Assembly: GCF_014270105.1 (NCBI RefSeq)
Contig: NZ_JACNMF010000001.1
Coordinates: 1-64,000, forward strand
Source: Hyunsoonleella aquatilis
GTDB lineage: Bacteria; Bacteroidota; Bacteroidia; Flavobacteriales; Flavobacteriaceae
Reading direction: 5' to 3'
DNA length: 64,000 nt
In this document: one piece after another, positions 17,212 through 25,338 of the stretch
How the letters are laid out: each line of letters opens with the position of its first letter
Position numbering within the stretch: position 1 is the stretch's first letter
Translations under genes and position numbers: made by a program
The notes under the pieces: generated by a model
Told to the model about the DNA's origin: nothing
The model's database searches: none
The model's input: the letters and a program-made list of their open reading frames with translations, nothing else

Positions 17212-17985
17212 TTATTCTTCTTCCTCGGCTACAACTGCTTCAGCTTTTTTGGCTTCAGCTTTAGGTGCGTCTTTTTCAGCTGCTCCAGCTTCTTTTTCAG
17301 CTTTACGTTCTGCCAAACCACCAGCTACAGCATCAGTAACGTGGGTTAAAATCTTATTGATTGATTTAGAAGCATCATCGTTTGCGGGGATTACATAATC
17401 CACTTGACGTGGGTCTGAATTGGTATCCACCATTGCAAAGATTGGAATGTTTAATTTCTGTGCTTCCTTAATTGCAATGTGCTCACGCTTGATATCCACA
17501 ACAAATAAAGCACCTGGTAAACGCGTCATGTCGCTAATAGAACCTAAGTTCTTTTCAAGCTTAGCTCTTAAACGGTCAACTTGTAAACGTTCTTTTTTAG
17601 ATAACGTGTTAAATGTGCCGTCTTTCTTCATCCTATCGATAGAGGCCATTTTCTTGACCGCTTTTCTGATAGTTACAAAGTTGGTCAACATACCACCTGG
17701 CCATCTTTCAGTGATGTAAGGCATGTTGATGGCGCTAGCTTTTTCAGCAACGATGTCCTTCGCTTGCTTTTTAGTAGCTACGAACAAGATTTTGCGTCCT
17801 GAAGCTGCAATTTTTGCCAATGCCGCTCCAGCTTCATCAATTTTAGCTGCTGTTTTGTAAAGGTTGATAATATGGATGCCGTTACGCTCCATATAAACGT
17901 AAGGTGCCATGTTTGGGTCCCACTTACGTGTAAGGTGTCCAAAGTGTACACCTGCTTCTAGTAGTTCTTTTACTTCTACTGCCAT
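17212..17985 (-). CDS. rpsB: 30S ribosomal protein S2
   Basis: 257 residues from the ATG at 17985. The open frame extends upstream to 18042, but MAVEVKELLEAGVHFGHLTR is the family's normal N-terminus, so the shorter start is chosen. Conserved segments include KWDPNMAPYVYMERNGIHII, LFVATKKQAKDIV and TERWPGGMLTNF. The C-terminal tail is a low-complexity Ala/Glu/Lys extension (AEAKKAEAVVAEEEE). It binds the 30S body late in assembly and is needed with S1 for mRNA binding. It is followed by a hairpin before tsf. Confidence 0.95.
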   Translation of the reverse strand: MAVEVKELLEAGVHFGHLTRKWDPNMAPYVYMERNGIHIINLYKTAAKIDEAGAALAKIAASGRKILFVATKKQAKDIVAEKASAINMPYITERWPGGMLTNFVTIRKAVKKMASIDRMKKDGTFNTLSKKERLQVDRLRAKLEKNLGSISDMTRLPGALFVVDIKREHIAIKEAQKLNIPIFAMVDTNSDPRQVDYVIPANDDASKSINKILTHVTDAVAGGLAERKAEKEAGAAEKDAPKAEAKKAEAVVAEEEE

Positions 17986-18116
17986 TTTTTGTAATAGTTT
18001 ACGTTCTGTTGAATTAGCAATGATTAAGTGGTCATCTTTCAAATCGCCTTAACCATTTAGATGCTAAACTAAATCTTTCCGCTTTCGCGAAATAGACAAC
18101 AATAACTGGTTTCAAT

Positions 18117-18138
18117 GTCCTGAACTCGTTTCAGGATC
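18117..18138. repeat. Dispersed repeat TCCTGAACTCGTTTCAGGATC
   Basis: Inverted arms TCCTGAA and TTCAGGA. The same repeat in the opposite orientation lies at 61343-61367. It is located between the rpsI terminator and rpsB. Confidence 0.65.
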
Positions 18139-18149
18139 TTTTCAATAAA

Positions 18150-18190
18150 AAAAAGTAATTCAGAATCTGACCTTTCAGATTCTGAATTAA
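18150..18190 (-). terminator. Strong terminator after rplM-rpsI
   Basis: A perfect 14-bp stem, AATTCAGAATCTGA at 18157-18170 and its complement at 18175-18188, with a 4-base loop. On the minus strand it is followed by ACTTTTTTTT. It lies 15 bases beyond the rpsI stop and separates rplM-rpsI from rpsB. Confidence 0.85.
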
Positions 18191-18203
18191 GAGTTTTGGA
18201 ATA

Positions 18204-18590
18204 TTAACGTTTAGAGAACTGGAATTTCTTACGCGCTTTCTTCTGACCGAATTTCTTACGCTCTACCATTCTTGGGTCTCTTGTTAACAAACCTTCTGGC
18301 TTTAGGATACCTCTGTTTTCAGCATCTATTTCGCACATTGCGCGAGAGATAGCTAAACGTACAGCTTCTGCTTGACCAGTGATACCACCGCCATATACAT
18401 TTACTGTAATATCAAAGTTGCCATCATTGTTAGTCAAAGCCAATGGTTGCTTTACCTTGTACTGCAACGTGGCAGTGGTAAAGTAACTCGCTAAGTCTTT
18501 TTTGTTCACCGTGATGTTACCTTTTCCTTCGGCAACATACACACGAGCAACAGCCGTCTTTCTACGGCCGATTTTGTGAATTACATCCAT
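18204..18590 (-). CDS. rpsI: 30S ribosomal protein S9
   Basis: 128 residues. It has the family N-terminus HKIGRRKTAVARVYVAEGKG, the central YGGGITGQAEAVRLAISRA and the basic C-terminal tail KKFGQKKARKKFQFSKR that reaches the P-site tRNA. It overlaps the rplM stop codon by one base, so the two are translationally coupled as in most bacteria. Confidence 0.97.
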   Translation of the reverse strand: MDVIHKIGRRKTAVARVYVAEGKGNITVNKKDLASYFTTATLQYKVKQPLALTNNDGNFDITVNVYGGGITGQAEAVRLAISRAMCEIDAENRGILKPEGLLTRDPRMVERKKFGQKKARKKFQFSKR

Positions 18591-19045
18591 TAATTAAATT
18601 CGTTTAAATTGATTGCTTTTGGTTTTTGAGCCTCGTGTTTGTGCTCAGTACCAACTACAACCGTTAGGTTACGGAATAAAGCTGACCCTAATTTGTTTTT
18701 AGGTAGCATTCCTTTTACTGATTTTTCTACTAAACGTGCAGGGTTTTTTCCGAACATTTCAGTAGCAGTTAAACTTCTTTGCCCTCCTGGGTAACCTGTG
18801 TGACGGATATACGTTTTATCGTTCCACTTGTTTCCAGATAAGTTGATTTTTTCAGCATTGATAACAATTACGTTATCTCCGCAATCAACGTGTGGCGTGA
18901 AGTTTGGCTTGTGCTTACCTCTTAAAAGTTTTGCAACTTTAGAAGCTAAACGACCAAGCGCTTGATTTTCAGCATCAACAACTACCCACTGCTTATCAAC
19001 AGTAGCTTTGTTGGCCGAAATCGTTTTGTAGCTTAATGTGTCCAC
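18590..19045 (-). CDS. rplM: 50S ribosomal protein L13
   Basis: 151 residues. Conserved segments: QWVVVDAENQALGRLASKVA, HVDCGDNVIVINAEKI, YIRHTGYPGGQRSLTA and VKGMLPKNKLG. It is an early-assembling 23S-binding protein. It is the first gene of the rplM-rpsI operon, behind a well-formed promoter (19095-19125) and a short leader with a hairpin at its 5' end. Confidence 0.97.
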   Translation of the reverse strand: MDTLSYKTISANKATVDKQWVVVDAENQALGRLASKVAKLLRGKHKPNFTPHVDCGDNVIVINAEKINLSGNKWNDKTYIRHTGYPGGQRSLTATEMFGKNPARLVEKSVKGMLPKNKLGSALFRNLTVVVGTEHKHEAQKPKAINLNEFN

Positions 19046-19073
19046 ACTTACTTATTTTTCTGATTAAACATTC

Positions 19074-19090
19074 CTCTTTCTGAAAAAGAG
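19074..19090 (-). promoter_or_regulatory. Hairpin at the 5' end of the rplM leader
   Basis: CTCTTT (19074-19079) pairs with AAAGAG (19085-19090) around a 5-base loop. With the predicted start near 19088, the hairpin would sit at the very 5' end of the transcript. It could stabilise the message or belong to an L13 autoregulatory leader; the sequence alone does not decide. Confidence 0.35.
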
Positions 19091-19094
19091 TTTG

Positions 19095-19125
19095 CAAATC
19101 TACGATTAAATATTTGATTACCAAA
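19095..19125 (-). promoter_or_regulatory. Promoter of rplM-rpsI
   Basis: On the minus strand TTTG (19125-19122), 19 bases, then TAGATTTG (19102-19095), a full match to the Bacteroidota sigma-A consensus TTTG-N19-TANNTTTG. Transcription should begin near 19088, some 43 bases before the rplM start. Confidence 0.75.
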
Positions 19126-19241
19126 CAGTGGGTTGGCTTTTTTGACAAGTATTTTTTAGTCGAATTGAGGTGCGAAACAGGTTGCAATCTGCTTTAGAAA
19201 TAATCGATGGAATTGAGAGAATTTGGACAAATAAATCCGGC

Positions 19242-19829
19242 TTAGTCAATCCCAAAATTTTCCATCATCAATAAAAGTCCCTTTTTAAGATGATCCAGCG
19301 CTTGGCTATTATCAAGCATAGATACGTCCTTTGCCACGATGATGGGTTCAATACCCATAAATAATGTAAACAAATGGCTCATTTCGTTTTTTTTGGCAGT
19401 TGTAAAACCGGTGTTTTTCAAAGCAAGTTGTAGGGCTTTTTCGCGTCTGGCCCCTCGGGTAGATTTGGAAGATGCCGAAGCTAAATTAAAGCTTAGGTAT
19501 TTTCGGAAGGCATTTTCATTTTCTATGGCAAGCTGGTTAAAGTAATCTTGAATGCCGAGAATAGTGTCTTTCAGGCTTTTGCCTTGCAATGTTTCTAATA
19601 GTTCCGCCGGGCTTAGGGTGTTGATGTCTAAACTTGCTTCGGAAGCCAGAACGTCAACATTAGAATAGTATCTATATATGGTAGCCCGAGAAACACCTGC
19701 TTTTGTAGCAACGTCTTCGAGGCTAAAATCCAACCCGCCTTTTAAAAAATTGTGGGTGCTTTTAAGAATCTTGTCTCTGGTACTCTGTTTCTGATTGCTT
19801 CTTCCCGTATTAATGTAATCTTCTCTCAT
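19242..19829 (-). CDS. TetR-family transcriptional regulator
   Basis: 195 residues. The N-terminal helix-turn-helix is clear: FSLEDVATKAGVSRATIYRYYSNVDVLASEA. The C-terminal ligand domain is not conserved. It is divergent from the cupin gene at 19902, and the gap contains two copies of an imperfect palindrome (GAGACAAATNTCTTATAA) around a consensus promoter, which is the classic layout for a repressor controlling itself and its neighbour. The ligand is unknown. Confidence 0.85.
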   Translation of the reverse strand: MREDYINTGRSNQKQSTRDKILKSTHNFLKGGLDFSLEDVATKAGVSRATIYRYYSNVDVLASEASLDINTLSPAELLETLQGKSLKDTILGIQDYFNQLAIENENAFRKYLSFNLASASSKSTRGARREKALQLALKNTGFTTAKKNEMSHLFTLFMGIEPIIVAKDVSMLDNSQALDHLKKGLLLMMENFGID

Positions 19830-19847
19830 GAGACAAATATCTTATAA
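19830..19847. promoter_or_regulatory. Putative TetR operator 1
   Basis: GAGACAAATATCTTATAA, immediately next to the regulator's start codon. The core AGACAAATATCT is close to a palindrome. It repeats at 19883-19900 with one difference. Confidence 0.5.
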
Positions 19848-19850
19848 GTT

Positions 19851-19881
19851 TTTGATATTTCAAAAATTATTAATATGTTTG
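19851..19881 (+). promoter_or_regulatory. Promoter of the cupin gene at 19902
   Basis: TTTG (19851-19854), 19 bases, TATGTTTG (19874-19881), a full consensus match. The predicted start near 19888 lies inside operator 2, so bound repressor would block it. Confidence 0.7.
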
Positions 19882-19882
19882 T

Positions 19883-19900
19883 GAGACAAATGTCTTATAA
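19883..19900. promoter_or_regulatory. Putative TetR operator 2
   Basis: GAGACAAATGTCTTATAA, containing the near-palindrome AGACAAATGTCT. It overlaps the expected transcription start and ends one base before the chosen start codon of the cupin gene. Its spacing from operator 1 is 53 bases, five helical turns. Confidence 0.5.
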
Positions 19901-19901
19901 A

Positions 19902-20336
19902 ATGAAATCAACCAATTCAAAATGGGTCTTAGGCCATAAAGTAACCGTATTTGATACTACCGGAGATTATGATTTAATGCTGGCAGAAACGCCAGCACAA
20001 GTATCTGGACCGCCACCGCACATGCACAAGTCCTTCAAGGAATCCTTTTTAATCGTTGAAGGAGAAATGGAATTTTTTATCGACGGAGAAGTGAAGGTAG
20101 TCAAAGCCGGAGAGTCAGTTGACGTGCCACCAAATACGTTGCATACCTTTGGGAATAAAAGTGATGCGCCCTGCAAATGGGTGAATATTCATAGCCCAAA
20201 GGGTTTTAGAAGTTTTTTTGAACAAATGGGGGTGCCGGCAGATTCCGATAGGGCACAGGAAAAATCGGTTGCTCCTGAAATCATTCAGAATGTGATGGCC
20301 ACTGCGGCCGATTTTGATATGATTATCAGGGCGTAG
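19902..20336 (+). CDS. Small cupin-domain protein
   Basis: 144 residues from the ATG at 19902. The frame is open from 19875, but that extension would translate the operator, so the downstream ATG is preferred. It has the two cupin motifs: GPPPHMHKSFKESFLIVEGE (metal-binding His residues and Glu) and VDVPPNTLHTFGNKS. Single-domain cupins of this type act as small dioxygenases, isomerases or binding proteins. Its control by the adjacent TetR gene suggests a response to a small molecule, perhaps a quinone or aromatic, but that is a guess. Confidence 0.8.
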   Translation: MKSTNSKWVLGHKVTVFDTTGDYDLMLAETPAQVSGPPPHMHKSFKESFLIVEGEMEFFIDGEVKVVKAGESVDVPPNTLHTFGNKSDAPCKWVNIHSPKGFRSFFEQMGVPADSDRAQEKSVAPEIIQNVMATAADFDMIIRA

Positions 20337-20365
20337 ACTTTTGCTCTTTTTCATTTTGGTTTGAG

Positions 20366-20923
20366 CTATTTTTCTACACCAGTGTATTTTTTATAGATAG
20401 CTCTATACCCTAATAACCTAGCCAAAGGCCCAACAGTGTTCATTAAAACATTTTGAATGCCCAAAGGGATAGTTGCCAGTCTGGAAGGGCTTTCTAGGTA
20501 TTTTCCCGTTACCATAGCCTGCAAAAAGGACAGTTTGCCTTCTTTTACCTTTCCGTCATTAATCATCCCGAACAAATTTTCAATAAATAGATCCACATCT
20601 ATCCCGGGGGTAATGGTTTGAATGTACTCTACTGGAGCATCATCGGTATTATAATGGTTGTGCGCCTTGTTTTTTGGCAAAGTAACTTCCTCACCGGCAT
20701 TGAGATAGTGTTGTTGCCCATCAAGAAAATAAGTCATTCTACCTGATAGGATTTTAAAGGATTCTTCTTGTAGAATATGGATGTGGTCATCAACGGTTTG
20801 ACCTTTGCTTATTAAGGAAACCTTCATTGTAACGCGTTCGCCATTGGTGTCGGCCGAGGTTTCTAAAAATTCGATGGTATCCCCGCTAAACTGATCGACT
20901 ACTTTTTGTCCTTTGGTTGGCAT
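20366..20923 (-). CDS. Cupin-domain protein, second type
   Basis: 185 residues. The cupin core spans about residues 35-105: DDHIHILQEESFKILSGRMTY carries the first motif and VTLPKNKAHNHYNTDD the second. A hydrophobic C-terminal part (LATIPLGIQNVLMNTVGPLARLLGYR) resembles a membrane-associating helix seen in related proteins. It converges on the TetR-regulated cupin gene with a 29-base gap, and the two proteins are related only through the fold. Function unknown. Confidence 0.7.
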   Translation of the reverse strand: MPTKGQKVVDQFSGDTIEFLETSADTNGERVTMKVSLISKGQTVDDHIHILQEESFKILSGRMTYFLDGQQHYLNAGEEVTLPKNKAHNHYNTDDAPVEYIQTITPGIDVDLFIENLFGMINDGKVKEGKLSFLQAMVTGKYLESPSRLATIPLGIQNVLMNTVGPLARLLGYRAIYKKYTGVEK

Positions 20924-21061
20924 ATTGGTTGGATTTATGGATTAATATTGAAATATAACAAAAACTAAGGAATTGCATTAGGCACATCTTCAAGAGTTAT
21001 ACTGGCGCTGGCCATTTGTTTTTTTTATAAAACTTTTAAATTGGAATAGTTTGGTACGACC

Positions 21062-21092
21062 TTTGGTTTACGTATTGCTTTTTTTATCTTTG
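21062..21092 (+). promoter_or_regulatory. Promoter of rpoN
   Basis: TTTG (21062-21065), 19 bases, TATCTTTG (21085-21092), a full consensus match. The start near 21099 leaves a leader of about 11 bases before the ATG at 21110. Confidence 0.7.
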
Positions 21093-21109
21093 ATTAACAC
21101 CAAACAACC

Positions 21110-22570
21110 ATGTTAAAGCAGCAATTACAGTTTAAGCTATCACAGAAACTTTCGCCTCAGCAGATTCAGTTAATGAAGCTCATCCAGTTGCCTACCCAGG
21201 CCTTTGAGCAACGTTTGAAACAGGAACTAGAGGAAAATCCTGCCTTGGAAAAGGGCAAGGAAAGTGCAGATAACGATCTGGATGCTGATTTAAATAACGA
21301 TGCAGACGACTATGGAGACAGCGACTCCATAAATGCCGAGGATATTAACGTTGACGAATATTTGAGCGACGACGAAATTCCGGATTACCGCACCCAGGCC
21401 AATAATTACAGCGGGGATGATGACGAGAAAACCATTCCCTACGCAGCCGGCACCTCATTTACGCAACATTTAATCAATCAGTTGAACACATATCGATTAA
21501 CGGATGATGAGCGAGATATTGCGGAGTTTTTAGTGGGTAGCGTGGACGAGAGCGGTTATATTCGGCGTTCGCTTTCCGATATTATGGATGATTTGGCGTT
21601 TACGCAGAATGTTTACACTACCGAAGATAGTATTGAAAAAGTACTGAAAATTGTGCATCAATTGGATCCTGCCGGGGTGGGAGCTCGAAATTTGCAGGAA
21701 TGCTTGAGTATTCAACTGCATAGAAAAGAGAAAAATGCGGATACGGATTTGGCTATTCAAATTATCGATGGAGCTTTTGATGCCTTTACCAAAAAGCATT
21801 ATAAAAAACTGTTGAGCAAATTTGATATAACGGAGGCACAGCTCAAAGATGCTATTTCTGAAATTGAACATTTAAACCCAAAACCGGGTGGCTCCTATTC
21901 AGGAAACAATCGTATTGTGGAGCATGTGGTACCGGATTTCGCCATAAAAATTGTAGATGGCGAATTGGAGTTAACTCTTAACGGCAGAAATGCACCGGAA
22001 TTGCACGTGTCCCGTGAGTACAACAATATGCTAAAGGGCTACAAGGATGCGAAGGACAAGAGTAAATCTCAAAAGGACGCCGTACTGTTTATCAAACAAA
22101 AATTGGATGCCGCCAAATGGTTTATTGAAGCGATAAAGCAACGACAACAGACTTTATTTGTAACGATGAGCGCTATTATGCACTATCAAAAGGATTATTT
22201 CTTAACTGGCGATGAACGTCAATTGAAACCGATGATTCTAAAGGATATCGCGGATGAAATTGACATGGATGTTTCTACGGTATCAAGAGTAGCGAACAGT
22301 AAATATGTGGACACGCCTTATGGCACGAAGTTAATTAAGGAATTCTTCTCGGAATCCATGAAGAACGACCAGGGCGAGGATGTTTCCACCCGAGAAATCA
22401 AAAAAATCCTTGAAACCGTTATAGAGGAAGAAAACAAAAGGAAACCGCTTACCGATGAAGCCCTGGCGAAAATACTAAAAGAAAAAGGCTACCCCATTGC
22501 GCGACGTACCGTTGCAAAATATAGGGAACAACTGGATATTCCAGTGGCCCGTTTAAGGAAAAAGATATGA
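21110..22570 (+). CDS. rpoN: RNA polymerase sigma-54 factor
   Basis: 486 residues. The N-terminal activator-interacting region reads LSQKLSPQQIQLMKLIQLPT; it is followed by an acidic linker (about 60-115), the core-binding domain (LDPAGVGARNLQECLSIQL) and the DNA-binding end with the RpoN box in YPIARRTVAKYREQLDIPVA. It directs transcription from -24/-12 promoters with enhancer-binding ATPases. No enhancer-binding protein is encoded in the window. The stop overlaps the next gene by 4 bases. Confidence 0.97.
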   Translation: MLKQQLQFKLSQKLSPQQIQLMKLIQLPTQAFEQRLKQELEENPALEKGKESADNDLDADLNNDADDYGDSDSINAEDINVDEYLSDDEIPDYRTQANNYSGDDDEKTIPYAAGTSFTQHLINQLNTYRLTDDERDIAEFLVGSVDESGYIRRSLSDIMDDLAFTQNVYTTEDSIEKVLKIVHQLDPAGVGARNLQECLSIQLHRKEKNADTDLAIQIIDGAFDAFTKKHYKKLLSKFDITEAQLKDAISEIEHLNPKPGGSYSGNNRIVEHVVPDFAIKIVDGELELTLNGRNAPELHVSREYNNMLKGYKDAKDKSKSQKDAVLFIKQKLDAAKWFIEAIKQRQQTLFVTMSAIMHYQKDYFLTGDERQLKPMILKDIADEIDMDVSTVSRVANSKYVDTPYGTKLIKEFFSESMKNDQGEDVSTREIKKILETVIEEENKRKPLTDEALAKILKEKGYPIARRTVAKYREQLDIPVARLRKKI

Positions 22571-23178
22571 CGGGCAATCATATTCTTAGGAGTATATCGG
22601 CAATCTTTCATCCGTTAATCATGCCGATTGCTGGTATTATTTTTTATTTCGCCAAATCGCCCAGATTTATTCCAGAAGAAATCATCAAAGCTCATTTGGT
22701 ATCCCTTACTATTCTGACGATTTTTCTCCCCATTCTATTGTATTTTCTATTAAAAACAATCGGCAAGGTAAAATCTATTCATCTTGCCACCACGCAGGAA
22801 CGTATCATTCCGCTTATTTTGAATGCTATTGTTATTGTTTTGGTGATTAAACGCATTATAAAACCCAGCCAAACTGTGGAGCTGTACTACTTTTTCGTTG
22901 GGATTTTAATATCCAATATTTCTTGTTTGGCCTTGGCATTTTTTAAGGTAAAGGCCAGTTTGCATATGGTAGCCGTATCGGGCCTCTTTATGTTTTTTAT
23001 TGCCTTAGGCATCCATTTTAGCATTAATATTAATGGCACTTTAGCTTTAATGAGTATTATAACAGGGGCATTAGCTACATCGCGGTTGCATATGAATGCC
23101 CATACCTATGGCGAATTGACTATGGGCGTTTTTATTGGGGTGTTCCCCCAATTGATTTTGGTGAATTATTGGCTTTAA
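22567..23178 (+). CDS. Integral membrane protein, PAP2-like
   Basis: 203 residues with about six membrane helices. Two segments recall the PAP2 phosphatase signature, KASLHMVAVSG and SRLHMNAHTYGEL, though the normal SGH motif is altered, so catalytic activity is uncertain. It starts inside the rpoN stop (ATGA overlap) and is therefore translated with sigma-54. The usual substrate of the family would be a lipid phosphate. Confidence 0.6.
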   Translation: MTGNHILRSISAIFHPLIMPIAGIIFYFAKSPRFIPEEIIKAHLVSLTILTIFLPILLYFLLKTIGKVKSIHLATTQERIIPLILNAIVIVLVIKRIIKPSQTVELYYFFVGILISNISCLALAFFKVKASLHMVAVSGLFMFFIALGIHFSININGTLALMSIITGALATSRLHMNAHTYGELTMGVFIGVFPQLILVNYWL

Positions 23179-23195
23179 AATTTGGCTGATTTGAA

Positions 23196-23220
23196 GGGTT
23201 TCGACTGCGCTCAACCTGAC
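23196..23220. repeat. Dispersed repeat with core TTTCGACTGCGCTCA
   Basis: Its reverse complement matches 23 of 25 bases of the stretch inside bioF at 27732-27756. It lies between the PAP2-like gene and the next gene. Confidence 0.7.
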
Positions 23221-23294
23221 GATAAACACGTTAATTAAAAATATGAAAGAGCCTTTGAAAAACTTCGGCCGAACTTAATTTCAAAATTTAGGCT

Positions 23295-23990
23295 TTAAAG
23301 GATGTAGAACATCAAGCCAAGTTTGACGGCATTCATATCCAAGGTTTCGCCATTAATTGTGGCGCTATCTGCAAAAATAGGATTGAGGCCGTAATAGGCA
23401 TAAAGGTTCCAGGTATTGTAGCCTACGCTTAGTGTAAGCCCGTATTGAAAATTATTGAAATCGCCGTTGTTGCTGTATTTCAATTTCCCCAAACTGCCTT
23501 CAAACTTGCTTCGGTTTGTAAATGCATACCCAAATTTTACGCCAGCATAAATGCGCCAAAATTTGTAATCGGAAATCGTGGAGGTACGCCAGCGGTATTC
23601 AATAGGTAATTCCAAGACATGTTCGGAAAACTTATTTTTCGTGAAACTTATTGTGCTTCCATCAATAATGCTGTAATTAAAATTTCCTGAATTATCCTTT
23701 TGGATGAGGATATTTTGAATGTAAGAGTTTGTTGAATATCCTAAACCGATGCCAATAGCTTTATTGCGTCTTTTATTTATGGGCATATCCTTGATGTAGC
23801 CCAAATGGAACCCGAGGGAAAAGCTTCGCTGTTTTAGTCCACTGGGTTGATTGCCCAAAACATTATAGGTGATGCCAAGATAAAATTGGTCTTCTTTGTA
23901 TAATGAATCCTTAACCTTGCTGGTGATGTCTTGGGAAAAAAGGTTTACCGAAAAAAGAGTTAAAACTAAAAGTATTAAAAGGTGCTTCAT
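23295..23990 (-). CDS. Outer-membrane beta-barrel protein, PorT-like
   Basis: 231 residues with a signal peptide (MKHLLILLVLTLFSVNLFSQ) and eight or so amphipathic strands. Features shared with PorT-family proteins include an early FSLGFHLGYIKDMPINKRRN, the middle EHVLELPIEYRWRT and the strand pair IYAGVKFGYAF. The true PorT supports type IX secretion; I cannot tell whether this is that orthologue or a paralogue. The neighbouring genes give no further clue. Confidence 0.6.
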   Translation of the reverse strand: MKHLLILLVLTLFSVNLFSQDITSKVKDSLYKEDQFYLGITYNVLGNQPSGLKQRSFSLGFHLGYIKDMPINKRRNKAIGIGLGYSTNSYIQNILIQKDNSGNFNYSIIDGSTISFTKNKFSEHVLELPIEYRWRTSTISDYKFWRIYAGVKFGYAFTNRSKFEGSLGKLKYSNNGDFNNFQYGLTLSVGYNTWNLYAYYGLNPIFADSATINGETLDMNAVKLGLMFYIL

Positions 23991-24102
23991 TTGAAATTTC
24001 TCTCCAAAACAAATATAGCTAACATTTTATACGGATTGTAGTTTGAAGGAAGCAATATCACAAATATAAAAGTGAAGCTAAATGCTGGAGGCTATTTAGC
24101 AA

Positions 24103-24555
24103 CTAAAGAAGCTTCCCTTTTTCAATAATTTTATTCCCATTGCGCTTGTAAAACACCTTCTTTCCATTAGCGCAGAAAGAGTAATTACCGTATGATTTTT
24201 TTTCCTTAGCTGTTAATAGTAAAACGTCATTTTCATCGCACTCATAATCTTTAGCTACTTTCTTTTTAATATGCTCAATCGTGGCGCGTCCTTTTTTAAG
24301 CTGTCTCTGAATTTTTGAATTTAACTGAGGTTCTTCAAAATCTTCCGCTACACCACAGGTATTTGGTTTTAGGGGCTTGATGTCTTTCATTTCAGTGCTA
24401 TCTACAAGCGTCATCGGTTGCATATCGATATATTCCCACGTGTAGTCGGCTTTTAGCAAAACACGCCGGCCATCTTCGGTTTTTACGATATAATTATTTT
24501 GGGAAATAGCCGTAAAAGACAACAAAAACAAAAGAATATAAAGGCAATGTTTCAT
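24103..24555 (-). CDS. Small secreted protein, DUF3157-like
   Basis: 150 residues with a signal peptide (MKHCLYILLFLLSFTAISQ). The opening of the mature part, NYIVKTEDGRRVLLKADYTWEYID, is the pattern of DUF3157-type periplasmic proteins. The second half (IQRQLKKGRATIEHIKKKVAKDYEC) is helical and basic, and Cys residues near 113, 151 and 168 of the ORF-like numbering cannot be assigned a role. Function unknown. Confidence 0.55.
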   Translation of the reverse strand: MKHCLYILLFLLSFTAISQNNYIVKTEDGRRVLLKADYTWEYIDMQPMTLVDSTEMKDIKPLKPNTCGVAEDFEEPQLNSKIQRQLKKGRATIEHIKKKVAKDYECDENDVLLLTAKEKKSYGNYSFCANGKKVFYKRNGNKIIEKGKLL

Positions 24556-24594
24556 AGCGGGAAAATCTTTTAAGATGAATTCAAAAATACGATT

Positions 24595-24825
24595 TTATTC
24601 CTCAATATCTCCATCAGGTTCAGCATTCACATATTCCAAAATATCGGCGGGTTGGCAATCCAAGGCTTTACAGATGGCTTCCAGAGTTGAAAACCTCACG
24701 GCTTTCGCCTTTCCAGATTTTAAAATGGAAAGATTTGCCTCGGTGATACCAATAATTTCAGCCAGCTCCTTGCTTTTCATGTTACGTTTGGAAAGTACTA
24801 TGTCAAGATTTACGATTATTGGCAT
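24595..24825 (-). CDS. Small Cro/CI-type helix-turn-helix regulator (YozG-like)
   Basis: 76 residues, almost all of it one HTH domain: NMKSKELAEIIGITEANLSI then LKSGKAKAVRFSTLEAICKA. It ends in an acidic tail. This class is regularly encoded next to DUF2975 membrane proteins, as here: it starts three bases after the third membrane protein gene and closes a five-gene operon. It probably represses the operon, possibly at the dyads near 27161-27211. Confidence 0.8.
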   Translation of the reverse strand: MPIIVNLDIVLSKRNMKSKELAEIIGITEANLSILKSGKAKAVRFSTLEAICKALDCQPADILEYVNAEPDGDIEE

Positions 24826-24828
24826 GAG

Positions 24829-25338
24829 CTATATGGTTAAATCGTTTTCTTCCTTCAGATATATGGCACATTTTTGAGTTTCTTCAATAACCAAAATCCC
24901 CAAACCAATTATTAAAGTCATAAAATGGTAAAAAAATGGCAACAACATACTTTCCATTATATTTTCTGAAAAAGAATAGTGATAAAAAATCGACATAAAA
25001 AATCCCATTATGGCTACGAGGACGAAACACTTTCCTGCTAAATTTAAGCGCTTAACAGAATAAGCTGTAAAATAATTCTTTTTCTCAAACAAATTGCCGA
25101 TTCTCAGTAATAGAATTAAAGCCAAAACAAGAATAACATCTTTAATGACATCGAGGATAAGGTAGATGTAGAAATTCAAAAGTTTGGATGACGAAAAAAA
25201 AGAATTCCTGAGTAAATGCTTGGGTGCAGTATGCCCACCCGTTAGTGTTATCAAAAGATATAAAATCATTGCTATAACATACAATGCAATGAAAGTAGTT
25301 AGTGCTATTTTGAAAATTTTAAGCATGGATTTTGTCAA
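24829..25338 (-). CDS. DUF2975-type membrane protein, third copy
   Basis: 169 residues, four predicted membrane helices (about 10-33, 55-80, 98-120 and 130-152). It ends with the tail EENDLTI shared by the two genes upstream. Family members are paired with a small HTH regulator and are thought to sense or modulate membrane state; no activity is known. There is no gap between its start and the stop of the previous gene. Confidence 0.65.
   Translation of the reverse strand: MTKSMLKIFKIALTTFIALYVIAMILYLLITLTGGHTAPKHLLRNSFFSSSKLLNFYIYLILDVIKDVILVLALILLLRIGNLFEKKNYFTAYSVKRLNLAGKCFVLVAIMGFFMSIFYHYSFSENIMESMLLPFFYHFMTLIIGLGILVIEETQKCAIYLKEENDLTI

Noticed and set aside
17986-18042. Upstream 19-codon extension of rpsB
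   Set aside because: S2 proteins begin at MAVEVKELLEAGVHFGH; the extension is only an open frame in the leader.
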